NCBI GenBank assembly: GCA_947498785.1 | Contig: CANMLS010000001.1 | Coordinates: 248,001 to 312,000, forward strand | DNA: 64,000 nucleotides | DNA from: an uncultured Aquimarina sp. | Lineage (GTDB): Bacteria > Bacteroidota > Bacteroidia > Flavobacteriales > Flavobacteriaceae | Direction: 5' to 3' | In this document: positions 8,782 to 18,440 of the stretch, piece after piece | Numbering within the stretch: the stretch's first letter is position 1 | Layout of the letters: each line of letters begins with the position of its first letter | Translations under genes and position numbers: made by a program | Notes under the pieces: model-generated | Told to the model about the DNA's origin: nothing | The model's database searches: none | Seen by the model: the letters and a program-made list of their open reading frames with translations, nothing else

Positions 8782-10191
8782 TTATTTTTGAAGTAATTCT
8801 AAAGCGCGTTCTATACCACTATCTTTTTCTTCTTGAAAATCTAGAGAAGACAAAAATGGCACTCGATTTTCTTGATTTTCAGGTCCAATTCCAACAGCTT
8901 CATAAACTGCACCTTGAGCATCACTATATACTTCATTAGATAAGCTTAGTACTGCTCCATTAGGTAATACATGTTCAAGAATAGTGGAAAAAGCCCCACT
9001 TGTATTTTCTCCTACTAGGGTTACATACGGTAAATCTTTTACACATAGCGCAAAAAGTTCTGCTGCACTTATAGTATAGGGACTTGTAAGTAATATGATA
9101 TCTTCTGTAAATTGAAAATCTCCGCCAGGTCCTACAGAAAAGGATTTATTTTCGGTAAAATCGTTACCTAGCCTGGATTTCTTAAAATATAATATTCGCT
9201 CCTGATCCATAAAACGGGATACGATATTTAAAGCTACCATATCATAGCCTCCACTGTTAAAACGTATGTCGATGATTAGTTTAGAAACTCCTGATGCTTT
9301 AAGGGCGTTCATCATTGCGTCTAATATCTCATTTAATGTTGTCAATTCATCACTAAAATTTGTTCCATACCCCTCCATATTTATAATATTAATATACCCA
9401 ATATTATTATTGATCAATCCCCATAGAATATTTCTATTCTCATCTATTTCATAATTTCCTCCTAAATATTTTGTTATTATTGTTGTCGCTTTTAGGTCTT
9501 CAAGAGTATGATAATCGTCTACATCCTCCATAATGAGATCTCCACTCAGGTTAGCATTCAGTTTTTCCAATCTTTTTTGCTCTCCAGATCTAATTTGAAT
9601 ATCATTCTCTTTATCGATGATACTTACATGTCCATCTTCAAACAACGGTAATAGCTCTTCTAAAACTTCATAGAAGTTATCAGTAGTAACTTGCTCTCTT
9701 AAGTTTTCATATTGAGACCAATCAACGTTTCTGGTTTCAAAAAAAGCATAATAGTCATTAAAAATATTCCAGAAATGGTCAAAATTTACCTTTGGATCTT
9801 CTGTAGTAGAAATCTGACCAGGTAGACAATATGGATTTTGATCTGATAACCGCGTAAATGTTACTTCTGAATCTGATAATTCTGAAGTTGCTACCAATTC
9901 ATTTTCATTTACCAAATCTATCTTAAATCCATAAAAATCTTCGAAATTAAAATCATCATCCTGAATTGAACATCCTACAGTATTTACATTATAAAAGACA
10001 TCTTTCTCGTCTGTAAATTCAAAAACCCATCCCTTGTCAGCTAATAGCCAAAAGCCATTTATTGAATCTTCTATTGGAGGAGGAGTATTATCATCAGATT
10101 GGCAGGCGGTTAAAAATAACACAAATAAGGGCAAAATTTTTTTAAGGTGCTTTATTGATTTTGCTTTATTATACAAATGTAAATTGATCAT
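8782..10191 (-). CDS. S41-family (C-terminal-processing-like) peptidase, lipoprotein
   Basis: A protein of 469 residues. The N-terminus ILPLFVLFLTACQSDD is a lipoprotein signal followed by an acidic linker. A small N-terminal domain precedes a domain with YDLLREQ-type helices (FWNIFNDYYAFFETRNVDWS). The S41 catalytic core is at the C-terminal half: LIIDIRFNSGGYDMVALNIV, LLTSPYTISAAELFALCVK (the Ser of SAAE is the expected nucleophile) and LVGENTSGAFS. No clear PDZ domain is visible. Members of this Bacteroidota lipoprotein subgroup are surface or periplasmic, and their targets are unknown. It appears monocistronic. Confidence 0.87.
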   Translation of the reverse strand: MINLHLYNKAKSIKHLKKILPLFVLFLTACQSDDNTPPPIEDSINGFWLLADKGWVFEFTDEKDVFYNVNTVGCSIQDDDFNFEDFYGFKIDLVNENELVATSELSDSEVTFTRLSDQNPYCLPGQISTTEDPKVNFDHFWNIFNDYYAFFETRNVDWSQYENLREQVTTDNFYEVLEELLPLFEDGHVSIIDKENDIQIRSGEQKRLEKLNANLSGDLIMEDVDDYHTLEDLKATTIITKYLGGNYEIDENRNILWGLINNNIGYINIINMEGYGTNFSDELTTLNEILDAMMNALKASGVSKLIIDIRFNSGGYDMVALNIVSRFMDQERILYFKKSRLGNDFTENKSFSVGPGGDFQFTEDIILLTSPYTISAAELFALCVKDLPYVTLVGENTSGAFSTILEHVLPNGAVLSLSNEVYSDAQGAVYEAVGIGPENQENRVPFLSSLDFQEEKDSGIERALELLQK

Positions 10192-10300
10192 AGTATTAAG
10201 TCTTTAGAATTGTTATTACAAAAATTAATATGTCACAGCAAAACTAAGATGCGTAAAAGAAAGCAGTGTTCTGTTTTGTTAAAAGTTAAGAAAACAGAAC

Positions 10301-11285
10301 TTATTTATATTTGTTTTTAAACTCCCTAGGCGTACAATTTGTTTCTTTTTTAAAGGAATTGTAGAATGTAGTTTTTGATTTAAAACCTGATTCAAATCCT
10401 ATGGCCAGTAAACTGTATTTATCGAATTGTTCATTCAAAATCATACGTTTTGCCTCTTCAATTCTATATGAATTTATGTATGCAGTAAATTTTTTTTGTG
10501 CTATAGCATTTATAATCCGTGAAAACCTTTAATATTTTCAGGATTTTTATTTAAAATTTCTAAAATTTCTTTTCGTTCATTTGCTAGTTTTAATTTATAG
10601 AGCCCAGTATATGCTACCCAGTAAACAAAAAAAGAAAGTTCGATCGCCAATATGTAAAGATAATTATCCAATTGGGGGTAACTTTTTAATATTATATCTT
10701 CTATAAAATTTAAAATGATCCAGCTTATTGTCATAAAGAATATGAAAAACCATAGTTTTTTAACCCATTTTACATTTGAAGTCTTATTTATTAAAGATTT
10801 TTTAATGGCTATATATGACCAAGCTAAAAGAATAATATTAAAGGTATAACAACCTAATTCTTCTATACCAAAGACCAAATCATATAAAAACTGTTTTGCT
10901 TTGACCGTAATTTTATATAAAGAATAATCTCTTTCTAAGTTCTCAATTAGATGCATAATTGTTGATAATACTATTGGAAGGTATAACCATTTTAGCTTTT
11001 TACTGTTTGCTAAATCATGATTAATGACTTTTAAAATGTAAAAGAAGAAAAAGACCGGGAAAAGTAAAATCCACTCCACTTTATTTATAATTCTCAATTT
11101 TGGAAACGTATCAAAAACCCCAACATTACTAAGAAAAATATTAAACATTAATAGTGAGAGGGTTATTATTGAATATCCTAAGTAATCATTAGTATTGTTT
11201 TTGAAAAAGGGAGAAAAAAAATCACTATGCCAAGAATAAGCCCTTGAAAAGAACTAATGAGTAAAAAAAGATTTATTGGATTCAA
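10301..11285 (-). pseudogene. Broken AraC-type regulator with N-terminal membrane domain
   Basis: Three pieces on the minus strand, in different frames, together make one AraC regulator with a 7TM-like N-terminus. Piece 1 (from TTG 11285) reads LNPINLFLLISSFQGLILG and runs out of frame near 11195-11215 in a poly-T/C tract. Piece 2 is the 212-residue ORF 10510-11148, whose frame extends upstream as NNTNDYLGYSIITLS. Piece 3 (10301 to about 10525) is the HTH end: FSRIINAIAQKKFTAYINSY ... FYNSFKKETNCTPREFKNKY. Between pieces 2 and 3 the first half of the HTH domain is missing. With at least two lesions plus a deletion, this looks like true decay rather than a read error. Confidence 0.75.
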
Positions 11286-11382
11286 TTTTTGCTTAATTTT
11301 TCTGAATACTATAACTATAAATACTGTAGGATATTTTAATAATATTTAATTTGTAGATACAAAATCATCTTGAGAATTACCG

Positions 11383-11496
11383 TTATGTATATTTTGCTTT
11401 AGTGAAAACGAAGCTTAAACTATTATTCTTTAAGTTATATCTTTTTAAAAGCTTCTTTAAAAGTGTAATAAAATAAACTTTACCCAAAACAAGGAT
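11383..11496 (+). repeat. Partial copy of the right part of intergenic repeat E2
   Basis: CGTTATGTA followed by TTTGCTTT.GTxAAAA and TTCTTTAAAAxTGTAATxxAATA, then CTTT.CCC, matches in order the right half of E2 copy 3 (39776-39892). It directly abuts the IS1595-like fragment. Identity is partial, so confidence is moderate. Confidence 0.4.
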
Positions 11497-11736
11497 ATGG
11501 ATTCAGTTGGGAATAATCCAATGGATAGTGATGTTCACGTTGACGAATTTATTTAAGGCGTTAGAAATCAAAATAAAACAGGCAAAAGCTTTGGTGATAA
11601 AAAAGCTGTAACAACGGTTCAGTATACAGAAGACGATAAAGTTAAGAGGATGTACGCTATGAAAATAAATGATTTTTCAGCGCAATTCCTACAATACATA
11701 TTTGTTAATCATATTAGCTACAAAATCATCTTTTAG
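11461..11736 (+). pseudogene. IS1595-family (ISXO2-like) transposase remnant
   Basis: The plus-strand frame reads MDSVGNNPMDSDVHVDEFI, a TAA stop, then GVRNQNKTGKSFGDKKAVTT and VKRMYAMKINDFSAQ before a final stop. The HVDEF motif with the first catalytic Asp, the basic run and the KRxYxxKINDFS segment match the ISXO2-like DDE domain of IS1595 transposases. The N-terminal zinc-ribbon part and the rest of the DDE domain are missing, and there is an internal stop, so it is non-functional. No terminal inverted repeats were identified. Confidence 0.7.
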
Positions 11737-11814
11737 TCTGACGGAATTATCATTTAAACATGTTTTATCGTTTTTAAGCCTGTATTTAGCCAAAAATTGA
11801 AAACAAAAGATAGT

Positions 11815-12921
11815 ATGTTTAAAAAGTATCGAATACTAAAATGGATATCCATTTTTATTATCAGTTTAATTATTGTGATCGTTTCTTTTGGAGTTTGGTT
11901 TAAAAGTTTAATTCCACCTAAAGATGATAAAATAGTATCTACTTTAATAGAGGACTTGCCATATTTATCAGAAAACAATATCCCTATTAGAGGTAAAATA
12001 CTAGCTGTAGTAACAAGTACAAATATTATGGGGGCTACTAATAAAAGTACAGGTTATGAATTAACAGAGTTAGCTCGAGCATATTGTACGTTTAAAGCAA
12101 ATGGTTTTGAAGTAGATATAGCAAGTCCAAAAGGAGGCAAGTCACCTGTAGTTATAGACTATGAAGATATGGGGCCATATGATTATGCATTTTTAAATGA
12201 TTCGATAGCACAGTATAAAACAAACCATACAATTATGATAGAAGATATTGTTTCAGAAAATTACCAAGCTATCTTTTTTGCAGGAGGAAAAGGAGCAATG
12301 TTTGATTTTCCCAATAATAAAACTATTCAATCTATAGTAAAAAATTATTATCAATCCAATAAAGTAATTGGTGCAGTTTGTCATGGTCCATCTGCTTTAG
12401 TCAATGTGACCTTAGATAATGGACATCTACTTTTAGAAAATAAAAAAGTAAGTGGATTTACAAATAAAGAGGAACTACTTTTAATAAATGATGCAAAATC
12501 AATATTTCCATTTCTTTTACAAGATAAAATGCTTGAGCAAGGAGCCAACTTTGATGAGGGTGATATGTATTTAGAAAAAATCAGTCACGACAAGAATTTG
12601 ATAACCGGACAAAACCCTTGGTCTACATGGAGTCTGGCCGAAAAGATGATTAAACAATTAGGGTATTCGCCAAAACCTAGAGAATTGACCGATGAAGAAA
12701 ATACAATAAAAGTTTTATCAACATACCGAACATATGGTAAAAAGAAAGCAAAAAAAATGATCGAGAACATGTTGTTAAAAAAGAAGAAACCTATAAATAG
12801 GGTGTTAATAGCACAACATAGCTTAGTTGCAGCTATGCAAGGCGAATTAAGCGACTTTTTCAATCTTATTGGACTAGTATCTTTTGAAAAAAAATGTGAA
12901 TCCAAAAGAGATGAAATTTAA
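11815..12921 (+). CDS. DJ-1/PfpI-family (type 1 glutamine amidotransferase-like) membrane-anchored protein
   Basis: The track starts at TTG 11797; ATG 11815 (MFKKYRILKW) is preferred, giving 368 residues. A signal anchor spans about 8-28, then a DJ-1/PfpI domain runs from about 55 to 290 with the nucleophile elbow GAVCHGPSALVN and NYQAIFFAGGKGAMFDF before it. Family members include glyoxalase-III/Hsp31-type stress proteins and amidases; the exact activity cannot be read. An extra C-terminal region of about 75 residues (TYRTYGKKKAKKMIENM) is lysine-rich and unassigned. The frameshifted AraC regulator begins 28 nt downstream on the same strand, a pairing often seen for DJ-1/PfpI genes. Confidence 0.8.
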   Translation: MFKKYRILKWISIFIISLIIVIVSFGVWFKSLIPPKDDKIVSTLIEDLPYLSENNIPIRGKILAVVTSTNIMGATNKSTGYELTELARAYCTFKANGFEVDIASPKGGKSPVVIDYEDMGPYDYAFLNDSIAQYKTNHTIMIEDIVSENYQAIFFAGGKGAMFDFPNNKTIQSIVKNYYQSNKVIGAVCHGPSALVNVTLDNGHLLLENKKVSGFTNKEELLLINDAKSIFPFLLQDKMLEQGANFDEGDMYLEKISHDKNLITGQNPWSTWSLAEKMIKQLGYSPKPRELTDEENTIKVLSTYRTYGKKKAKKMIENMLLKKKKPINRVLIAQHSLVAAMQGELSDFFNLIGLVSFEKKCESKRDEI

Positions 12922-12949
12922 TTACATTTGAGAAAAATATCGTGTCAGT

Positions 12950-14004
12950 TTGAGTTTTTTAGATATACTTCTTATCATCATTAGTAGTGCAGGACTTTTG
13001 CATGGAATTGCATCTGCCGTTTATTTATGTTTATTCAAAAAGAAAAAAACAATAACTAATTATCTTTTGGCTTTAATTTTAGTATTTACAGCTTTTAGAA
13101 TAGGAAAGTCTGTTATGCTAAATTTTGGTAACAATTTAGAACCATTATTCATATTTGCTGGATTATCCTTTTTATTAATAATAGGTCCTTTATTAAGATG
13201 GTATGTAGCGGGGATGACACAAGTTAATTTTAAATTGAGGCATTATTATTTTGTAGAATTAGCTCCTTTTATTGTACTGTTTTTTGCTAGTTTTTTTGTT
13301 AATAAGAATTGGTTTGATAGTAAAAATGAGGAAGTCATCATACTGTTTGCCAGTGTTCTTTTCTTCATTTATTTACATTTTGCATTTTATATTTTTATGG
13401 CCAATAGAGTCTTAAGAAGAATTAAAAAAAATATGCAAGAGAACTACAGACAAAATCGCAAAAAGCAATATCATCATGGTTAAAATTATTGATTATTGGT
13501 TTTATTATTATATGGATATCATATTTTTTGAATATTATAGAAGATACCGTCCCTTATATAATTGGTCCAATCATGTATTCTGTTGTAATATATTTTTTAA
13601 GCTTAAAAGCATTTCAGTTAAAAATAACAGATATAAACGGAAATACGTTTAAAAATGATAATGGTAACCAATTATTTAACCAAATAGACAAACTAATCGT
13701 AGATGATAAGTTATATCTTGAATCTAATATATCACTATCTAGTATAAGTAAGTTAGTGGGGAAAAGTACTCAAAAAACCTCTGAAATAATTAACCAATAC
13801 GCAAAACAAAACTTTAATGATTTTATAAATACTTACAGGATTCAAGAAGCTAAAATGAAACTTAGAGATGAGAAAAATAAAAACTATACAATATCTACCA
13901 TTGCTTTTGATGTTGGTTTTAATAGTTTATCATCATTCAATAGCGCATTTAAAAAACTTGAAGGAACAACTCCATCTGTATACAGAAAAAATGACATTGT
14001 CTGA
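12950..14004 (+). pseudogene. AraC-family regulator with membrane N-terminus, split by one frameshift
   Basis: ORFs 12950-13483 and 13489-14004 are two halves of one gene. The first half has about five membrane helices (MSFLDILLIIISSAGLLHGI ...) and loses frame after NMQENYRQ. Shifting frame in the A-rich stretch near 13445-13455 gives KSQKAISSWLKLLIIGFIII, which joins directly to the second half. That half ends in a good AraC HTH: LSSISKLVGKSTQKTSEIIN, then FINTYRIQEAKMKL ... TISTIAFDVGFNSLSSFNSA. The start codon is TTG. Unlike the 10.3-kb gene, a single indel separates the halves, so a sequencing error or recent mutation is possible. Confidence 0.75.
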
Positions 14005-14053
14005 TGGGGTTTTGTGTTTAGTAGGACAGTATTTCAAATAATCCAAAGCTATT

Positions 14054-14752
14054 TTAAAGCCACTTGGCCTTTACATCTTTGTATTTGGTTCTCCCGATAG
14101 GGATACGTTCTCCATTTTTGAGCTCGGCCATATATTTGCTTCCGGATGTCACACTGATTTTCGTTATCTCAGACATTTTTACTAAATATGATTTGTGGAT
14201 GCGTTCAAAAGAAAATGATAACAACTGTTCTAACTTTTCGAGTGATTTATCATGTAATTCTTTTTTTTTATCAGCTAGAAAGAGTTCTGTATAGGCACCA
14301 GCACCTTTAATATAAAGTACTTCTTCAATAGGTATGAGTTGTATTTTGTGTCGTTTTTTTACCGTTAAAAATTTAATCGCATTCGTTGCTGTTTTTTGTT
14401 TTATACTAGTTCGGTGTAAAGCTTGTTCCAATCGATCTTTATTAAATGGTTTAGGAACAAAATCTAAAACTCCATATTCAAAAGCAGTAATTGCTTGATC
14501 TTTATAGGCAGAAATAATTATGGTATGAAACGATTCAGAAACTGCGGTGGTAAGCAAGTCAAAACCACTGTCGCCGTTAAGGTTTAAGTCCAAAAGAACA
14601 AGATCTAATGTGTTATTCTCAATAAACTTTACTGCCTCTTGAAGCGTATTAATATGGGTTATCGATTGTAAAGCAACTCCGAGAATAGTACGAGTCATTC
14701 GTTCAATTCTTTTAGCTATTCTTGATTCATCTTCAACAATTAAAATGTTCAT
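14054..14752 (-). CDS. LytTR-family response regulator
   Basis: A protein of 232 residues. The receiver domain spans about 1-120 with MNILIVEDES at the acidic pocket, the phospho-acceptor Asp in LVLLDLNL, and Lys in FVPKPFN. The LytTR DNA-binding domain spans about 135-230 (KRHKIQLIPIEEVLYIKGAG, FERIHKSYLVKMSEI, RIPIGRTKYKDV). It lies 4 nt downstream of its sensor kinase gene on the same strand, so the pair is an operon. The likely regulated gene is the divergent serine hydrolase at 16768, which is inference from arrangement. Confidence 0.93.
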   Translation of the reverse strand: MNILIVEDESRIAKRIERMTRTILGVALQSITHINTLQEAVKFIENNTLDLVLLDLNLNGDSGFDLLTTAVSESFHTIIISAYKDQAITAFEYGVLDFVPKPFNKDRLEQALHRTSIKQKTATNAIKFLTVKKRHKIQLIPIEEVLYIKGAGAYTELFLADKKKELHDKSLEKLEQLLSFSFERIHKSYLVKMSEITKISVTSGSKYMAELKNGERIPIGRTKYKDVKAKWL

Positions 14753-14756
14753 CTCC

Positions 14757-16433
14757 TTAGTAATATATTTTTATGGTATTTTTCCAACCATGATTTGTTT
14801 GTACAGAGGTGAAATCCCATTGCTCATGATAACTCTCTGTAAGTCGAGCTTTGATATACTTCAATCCTGTACCTTCTTTTTTATAATTTGCTTCTTGTCT
14901 CATCGTAACAGCAAAGGTTAAAAAGGTATAGCATTTATAATCACTATATGATTCATAAACAAGTTTAAATGTAATACTATTGTCCTCTAGAGGTAAGCTA
15001 TGAGTAATTCCGTTTTCCAATAATGTATGAATAATTCCAGGCGGTATTTTTTGTTCAAAATCAATGTTTTCTTCTTGTAAAGAATAGTTGATTTCTTTTC
15101 GGTATTCCATAATTTCAAGATGTGTACGACAAAGCATTATTTCTTGATCAATAGGAATCAATGTTTGATTTTCTATCTGGTTAAAAAGATCAAATTCTTT
15201 AGCTAAAGCTTCTATAAACAAAACTCCTTTCTTAGGTGTTTCTTCTACCCAATCTATTAATGAGGTCAAGGTGTTCATTAAAAAATGAGGCTGAATATTC
15301 TTTTTTAGTAATTCTAGACGCAGGCGTGTGGATTGCACCAAGGATGTTTCATAAGCCAATCGTTGCTCTTTAATTCTCAGAGAAAGCAAATAAAACATAC
15401 CAAGAAGAATAAGGCTAAAACCTGCAAATAGACTTTTGTTAAACGGAGTGATAAAACCTATGGGGACGGATAGTAGGATGGTCAACAATACAAGACGAGC
15501 ACCTTTCATCTTTTTATAAACTCCAAACACCACAATTCCAAATGAAAACAACCACATACTTAAAACCATATTATTGGCTGTCAATTCGAAGACATATTTT
15601 GATAGGAAAATGAGTAATAGAATAACCGCATAAATAGTCAGTAGCAATTTTTGTTTGGGGAAAGGAAACTGCATGGAAAAATAAAACGGAATCAAAAAAG
15701 AAATACCAAGCATCAAAATGCCTATGATCTGTAAACGTATAACATGCATACTATAATGAATCGGCACATAGGCCTTGATGTACTCTGCCAATATCAGTAT
15801 AAAAAAGAGAAAACAACTAACACTGAAAATTAGTGTTGTATATTTCTTTTTGTCGCTTAGAAAGAGAAATAGAAAATAGAAAGAGGCAATAAGAAAGGCT
15901 CCTGCAAAGAGATGCATATAGGAAGATTCGATGAGTTGATCACTTAATAGATCGTCGTAATAGTCTATTTTTAATCCCCATATCCCTGAATGATCTGGAA
16001 AATAATAAAGACTTGAACGTATGGCCAATACATGTTGGCCCTCTTCTGTTAGATGAGCAGGGATACTAAATGTCGCCCACATTTTACCTTCAGGCGGTAG
16101 AGCTGATTCCTTACCTGGATTCCCATTTTTACCAATCAATACCCCATCCCAAAAAACCTCATACTCTCCATAAACATCCAATAGGATTCCATAGGGATGT
16201 AATGACTCGGGAGTTTTCAAAACATCAATTTTAGTCCGGGACCAATAAATCTGATCACCCACTACAATTGGTTTCCTTCTTTTCCAGGATTGATCATTCA
16301 GATCTTTGGCAGCCCATTCTTTTTGATCTCCAATCTGGAAAACTGCTTCGTACTCCTTAAAAACAGGATTTTGAGAACAAGATACCACAAGTAGCAATAC
16401 TAATAGGAGGTAAGGTGAAAATCTCAAGTTCAC
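14757..16433 (-). CDS. LytS-type sensor histidine kinase with extracytoplasmic beta-sandwich and membrane domain
   Basis: A protein of 558 residues. A lipoprotein-like signal (LLLVLLLVVSCSQNP) is followed by a beta-rich, galactose-binding-like domain at about 30-165 (YGEYEVFWDGVLIGKNG). Then come seven or eight membrane helices at about 170-360 and a His_kinase (PF06580) domain. The phospho-accepting His is in IQPHFLMNTLTSL, and the ATPase N-box is HTLLENGITHSL. This is the 7TMR-DISM-like layout common in Bacteroidota. Its response regulator follows after 4 nt. The ligand is unknown; the N-terminal fold suggests a carbohydrate or similar small molecule. Confidence 0.9.
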   Translation of the reverse strand: MNLRFSPYLLLVLLLVVSCSQNPVFKEYEAVFQIGDQKEWAAKDLNDQSWKRRKPIVVGDQIYWSRTKIDVLKTPESLHPYGILLDVYGEYEVFWDGVLIGKNGNPGKESALPPEGKMWATFSIPAHLTEEGQHVLAIRSSLYYFPDHSGIWGLKIDYYDDLLSDQLIESSYMHLFAGAFLIASFYFLFLFLSDKKKYTTLIFSVSCFLFFILILAEYIKAYVPIHYSMHVIRLQIIGILMLGISFLIPFYFSMQFPFPKQKLLLTIYAVILLLIFLSKYVFELTANNMVLSMWLFSFGIVVFGVYKKMKGARLVLLTILLSVPIGFITPFNKSLFAGFSLILLGMFYLLSLRIKEQRLAYETSLVQSTRLRLELLKKNIQPHFLMNTLTSLIDWVEETPKKGVLFIEALAKEFDLFNQIENQTLIPIDQEIMLCRTHLEIMEYRKEINYSLQEENIDFEQKIPPGIIHTLLENGITHSLPLEDNSITFKLVYESYSDYKCYTFLTFAVTMRQEANYKKEGTGLKYIKARLTESYHEQWDFTSVQTNHGWKNTIKIYY

Positions 16434-16767
16434 TTTAGCGATTTTTGACGTAAGATAACCATTATTGACGGCTTCTTAGAGCAGTTCATTAAAGTATAGA
16501 GCAGTTGGTAAAATTTAGATGAGATAAATGAGATAAAAAAACATTCTTTGTTAAGATGAAAAACTAATAATTTGAAACAAGCTAGAATCTTATTCATTTT
16601 AACTTTCCCATTTGGTGTTATTGCTTATAGCTAGGAAAGTAAAAAATCTGAATCAACATTCTATATAATTGCCTATACCCATTCTGGTTCCATGATGGTT
16701 CTTTAGTAAAAAAGTTATAACTCATGGTTCACAAGCTGCATGGTAAAAACTATTAAATATTAAAATA
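16434..16767. promoter_or_regulatory. Divergent intergenic region between LytS kinase and serine hydrolase
   Basis: There are 334 bp without a gene. Promoters for both directions are expected here. I see a near repeat, GAGATAAATGAGATAAA, but no firm promoter or operator. Confidence 0.35.
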
Positions 16768-17964
16768 ATGAAAAACAAAACAGGACTACTACTTTTAATA
16801 CTTCTCATATTAACAAATAATAGCTTTGCTCAACAAAGAGATAGCCGCGCTCCAGAGGCTACAGCCAACGAATTGAAACTCTCATACAATGAAATTCCAA
16901 ATCTCAAAAAAGCTTTTATAGATGCTATTCCAACAGATAGAAAAGACGGTATTTTGATAGGTGAATTAGGCACTGGTGGAGGCAATAAAGACATGATTAT
17001 AAAGTTGGCACAGGAGATTTCTAACAATAAGCATGACCGTTTCGATAGCTTTCTTATTGTCTATAAAAACAAGCTCCTTTTTGAATCCTATTATAGAAAA
17101 GGTCGTATTAACCTACCTCATTACCAAGCATCAGCAACTAAAGCCTACACTGGTTTAGCAATTGGCCGTGCTATTCAATTAGGGTATCTAACCATGTCCG
17201 ATTTAAATAAGCCATTGATTAGTTTTCTGAAAGACTTAGACTCCACAAAATTTGTTGAAGGAGCAGAGAAGATCACACTGCACCACGCACTGACTATGAG
17301 TTCTGGTATTCGCATTACTAAAGAACAGAGAGAAAAATTCAAAAAAAAACCAAATAAGCTAAAAGGCCAAGGGCTAGTTCAAGCAATACTTGAGAATAGC
17401 ACACCTATTACTTCAGATTCTCAAAGCTTTAAGTATGGAGGTGGTGCTCAATTGATGATGCAAATTATTGAAGCTGTAGTACCAGGGACAGCCAAAGATT
17501 TTATTAAAAAAGAGCTCCTAGACAAAATGGGTATAACCAATTACCGCTGGCAGACAAATGATCTTACTGGTCTTCCTGAAGCAGGTTGGCGTTCAAGTAT
17601 GACATCACGTGATATGGTTAAATGGGGAACAATAGCCATGAACAATGGTAAATGGAATGGAGAACAGCTAATTCCAGAAGCATTTATCACCAAAGCAACC
17701 AGCAGAATACTTTATACTGGTGATGATGAAGTCTACGGCGGTGGCAAAAATGTATCTAATCAAGGCTATGGTTATTTTTGGTGGAATGCAGATTTAAAAG
17801 TTGACAATAAAAGTTATTTCAGCACATCTGCTCAGGGAGGTAACGGTCAATATATAATTCTAATCCGGGAACTGGATTTGATGGTTGTGTTTACTTCTAA
17901 TGATAACGATAACAAAACCTTGCAAATAACAGCAGACAGGATTTTACCTGCTTTTATTAAATAA
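16768..17964 (+). CDS. Exported serine hydrolase (beta-lactamase class C / penicillin-binding-protein-like)
   Basis: A protein of 398 residues. A Sec signal (LLLLILLILTNNSFAQ) with an SFA-Q cleavage site is followed by a beta-lactamase-related domain. The SxxK nucleophile motif is in QASATKAYTG (about residue 122), the Tyr motif is in FKYGGGAQLMMQ, and the third motif is probably in AQGGNGQYIIL. Such proteins are usually periplasmic esterases or D-amino-acid peptidases rather than antibiotic-resistance enzymes. It is divergent from the LytS/LytTR pair, suggesting that pair controls it. It is followed by a long gene-poor stretch with a large inverted repeat. Confidence 0.87.
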   Translation: MKNKTGLLLLILLILTNNSFAQQRDSRAPEATANELKLSYNEIPNLKKAFIDAIPTDRKDGILIGELGTGGGNKDMIIKLAQEISNNKHDRFDSFLIVYKNKLLFESYYRKGRINLPHYQASATKAYTGLAIGRAIQLGYLTMSDLNKPLISFLKDLDSTKFVEGAEKITLHHALTMSSGIRITKEQREKFKKKPNKLKGQGLVQAILENSTPITSDSQSFKYGGGAQLMMQIIEAVVPGTAKDFIKKELLDKMGITNYRWQTNDLTGLPEAGWRSSMTSRDMVKWGTIAMNNGKWNGEQLIPEAFITKATSRILYTGDDEVYGGGKNVSNQGYGYFWWNADLKVDNKSYFSTSAQGGNGQYIILIRELDLMVVFTSNDNDNKTLQITADRILPAFIK

Positions 17965-18151
17965 TAACAAAATAACAAACCTTATGAAATTCTAAATAAT
18001 GAGAAAAACGTATTTTATTCTGATCCATACAGAACGCTTTTTTAAATACTTTTAATACTAAAATAGAACACTAAAGACAGTGATTCACATCTATAAAAGG
18101 TCTTTATTTGGGGCTAAATCCTCTATACATCATAGCACATTGTTTCCATAG

Positions 18152-18201
18152 TTTTATACAATCATGATTTTTGTGTTTAACTAGTTAACAATTGTATAAA
18201 A
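18152..18201. terminator. Long inverted repeat downstream of the serine hydrolase
   Basis: Arms TTTTATACAAT and ATTGTATAAAA are separated by 28 nt that contain an inner palindrome TTAACTAGTTAA. It lies between the plus-strand hydrolase and the minus-strand LytTR fragment, so it could be a bidirectional terminator, though it is 190 nt from the hydrolase stop. Confidence 0.4.
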
Positions 18202-18244
18202 ATTTTTGTTTTGGAGGCTGTAGGCCGAAAATTTTAAATCTATT

Positions 18245-18440
18245 TTAAAAGCCTATTACCTTGATTTTATATAATTTACCAATAGGAATGGTATCATTTC
18301 TAATATAAATTCTATTACCTTCAATACTTTTAATATGCAAAGTTGTAACAGCAAAAGATTTGTGTACTTGCAGAAATTCATTTTTGGGTAGCATTTCTAT
18401 GATATCCGAAATTTTCCCACGAACAGTAGAGTTTATTTCT
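18245..18440 (-). pseudogene. C-terminal fragment of a LytTR response regulator
   Basis: The minus strand reads STVRGKISDIIEMLPKNEFL, then QVHKSFAVTTLHIKSIEGNR and DTIPIGKLYKIKV before a stop at 18245. This matches the LytTR end of the regulator at 29500-30198 (FTQVHKSFAVAKIHIKSIEG and TIPIGKLYK) very closely. A stop lies just upstream and no receiver domain is nearby. About 60 residues remain of a gene that was deleted or moved. An overlapping 52-codon minus-strand ORF (18377-18535, MKLQNELIKNVNKKLKDEII) is not recognised. Confidence 0.7.
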
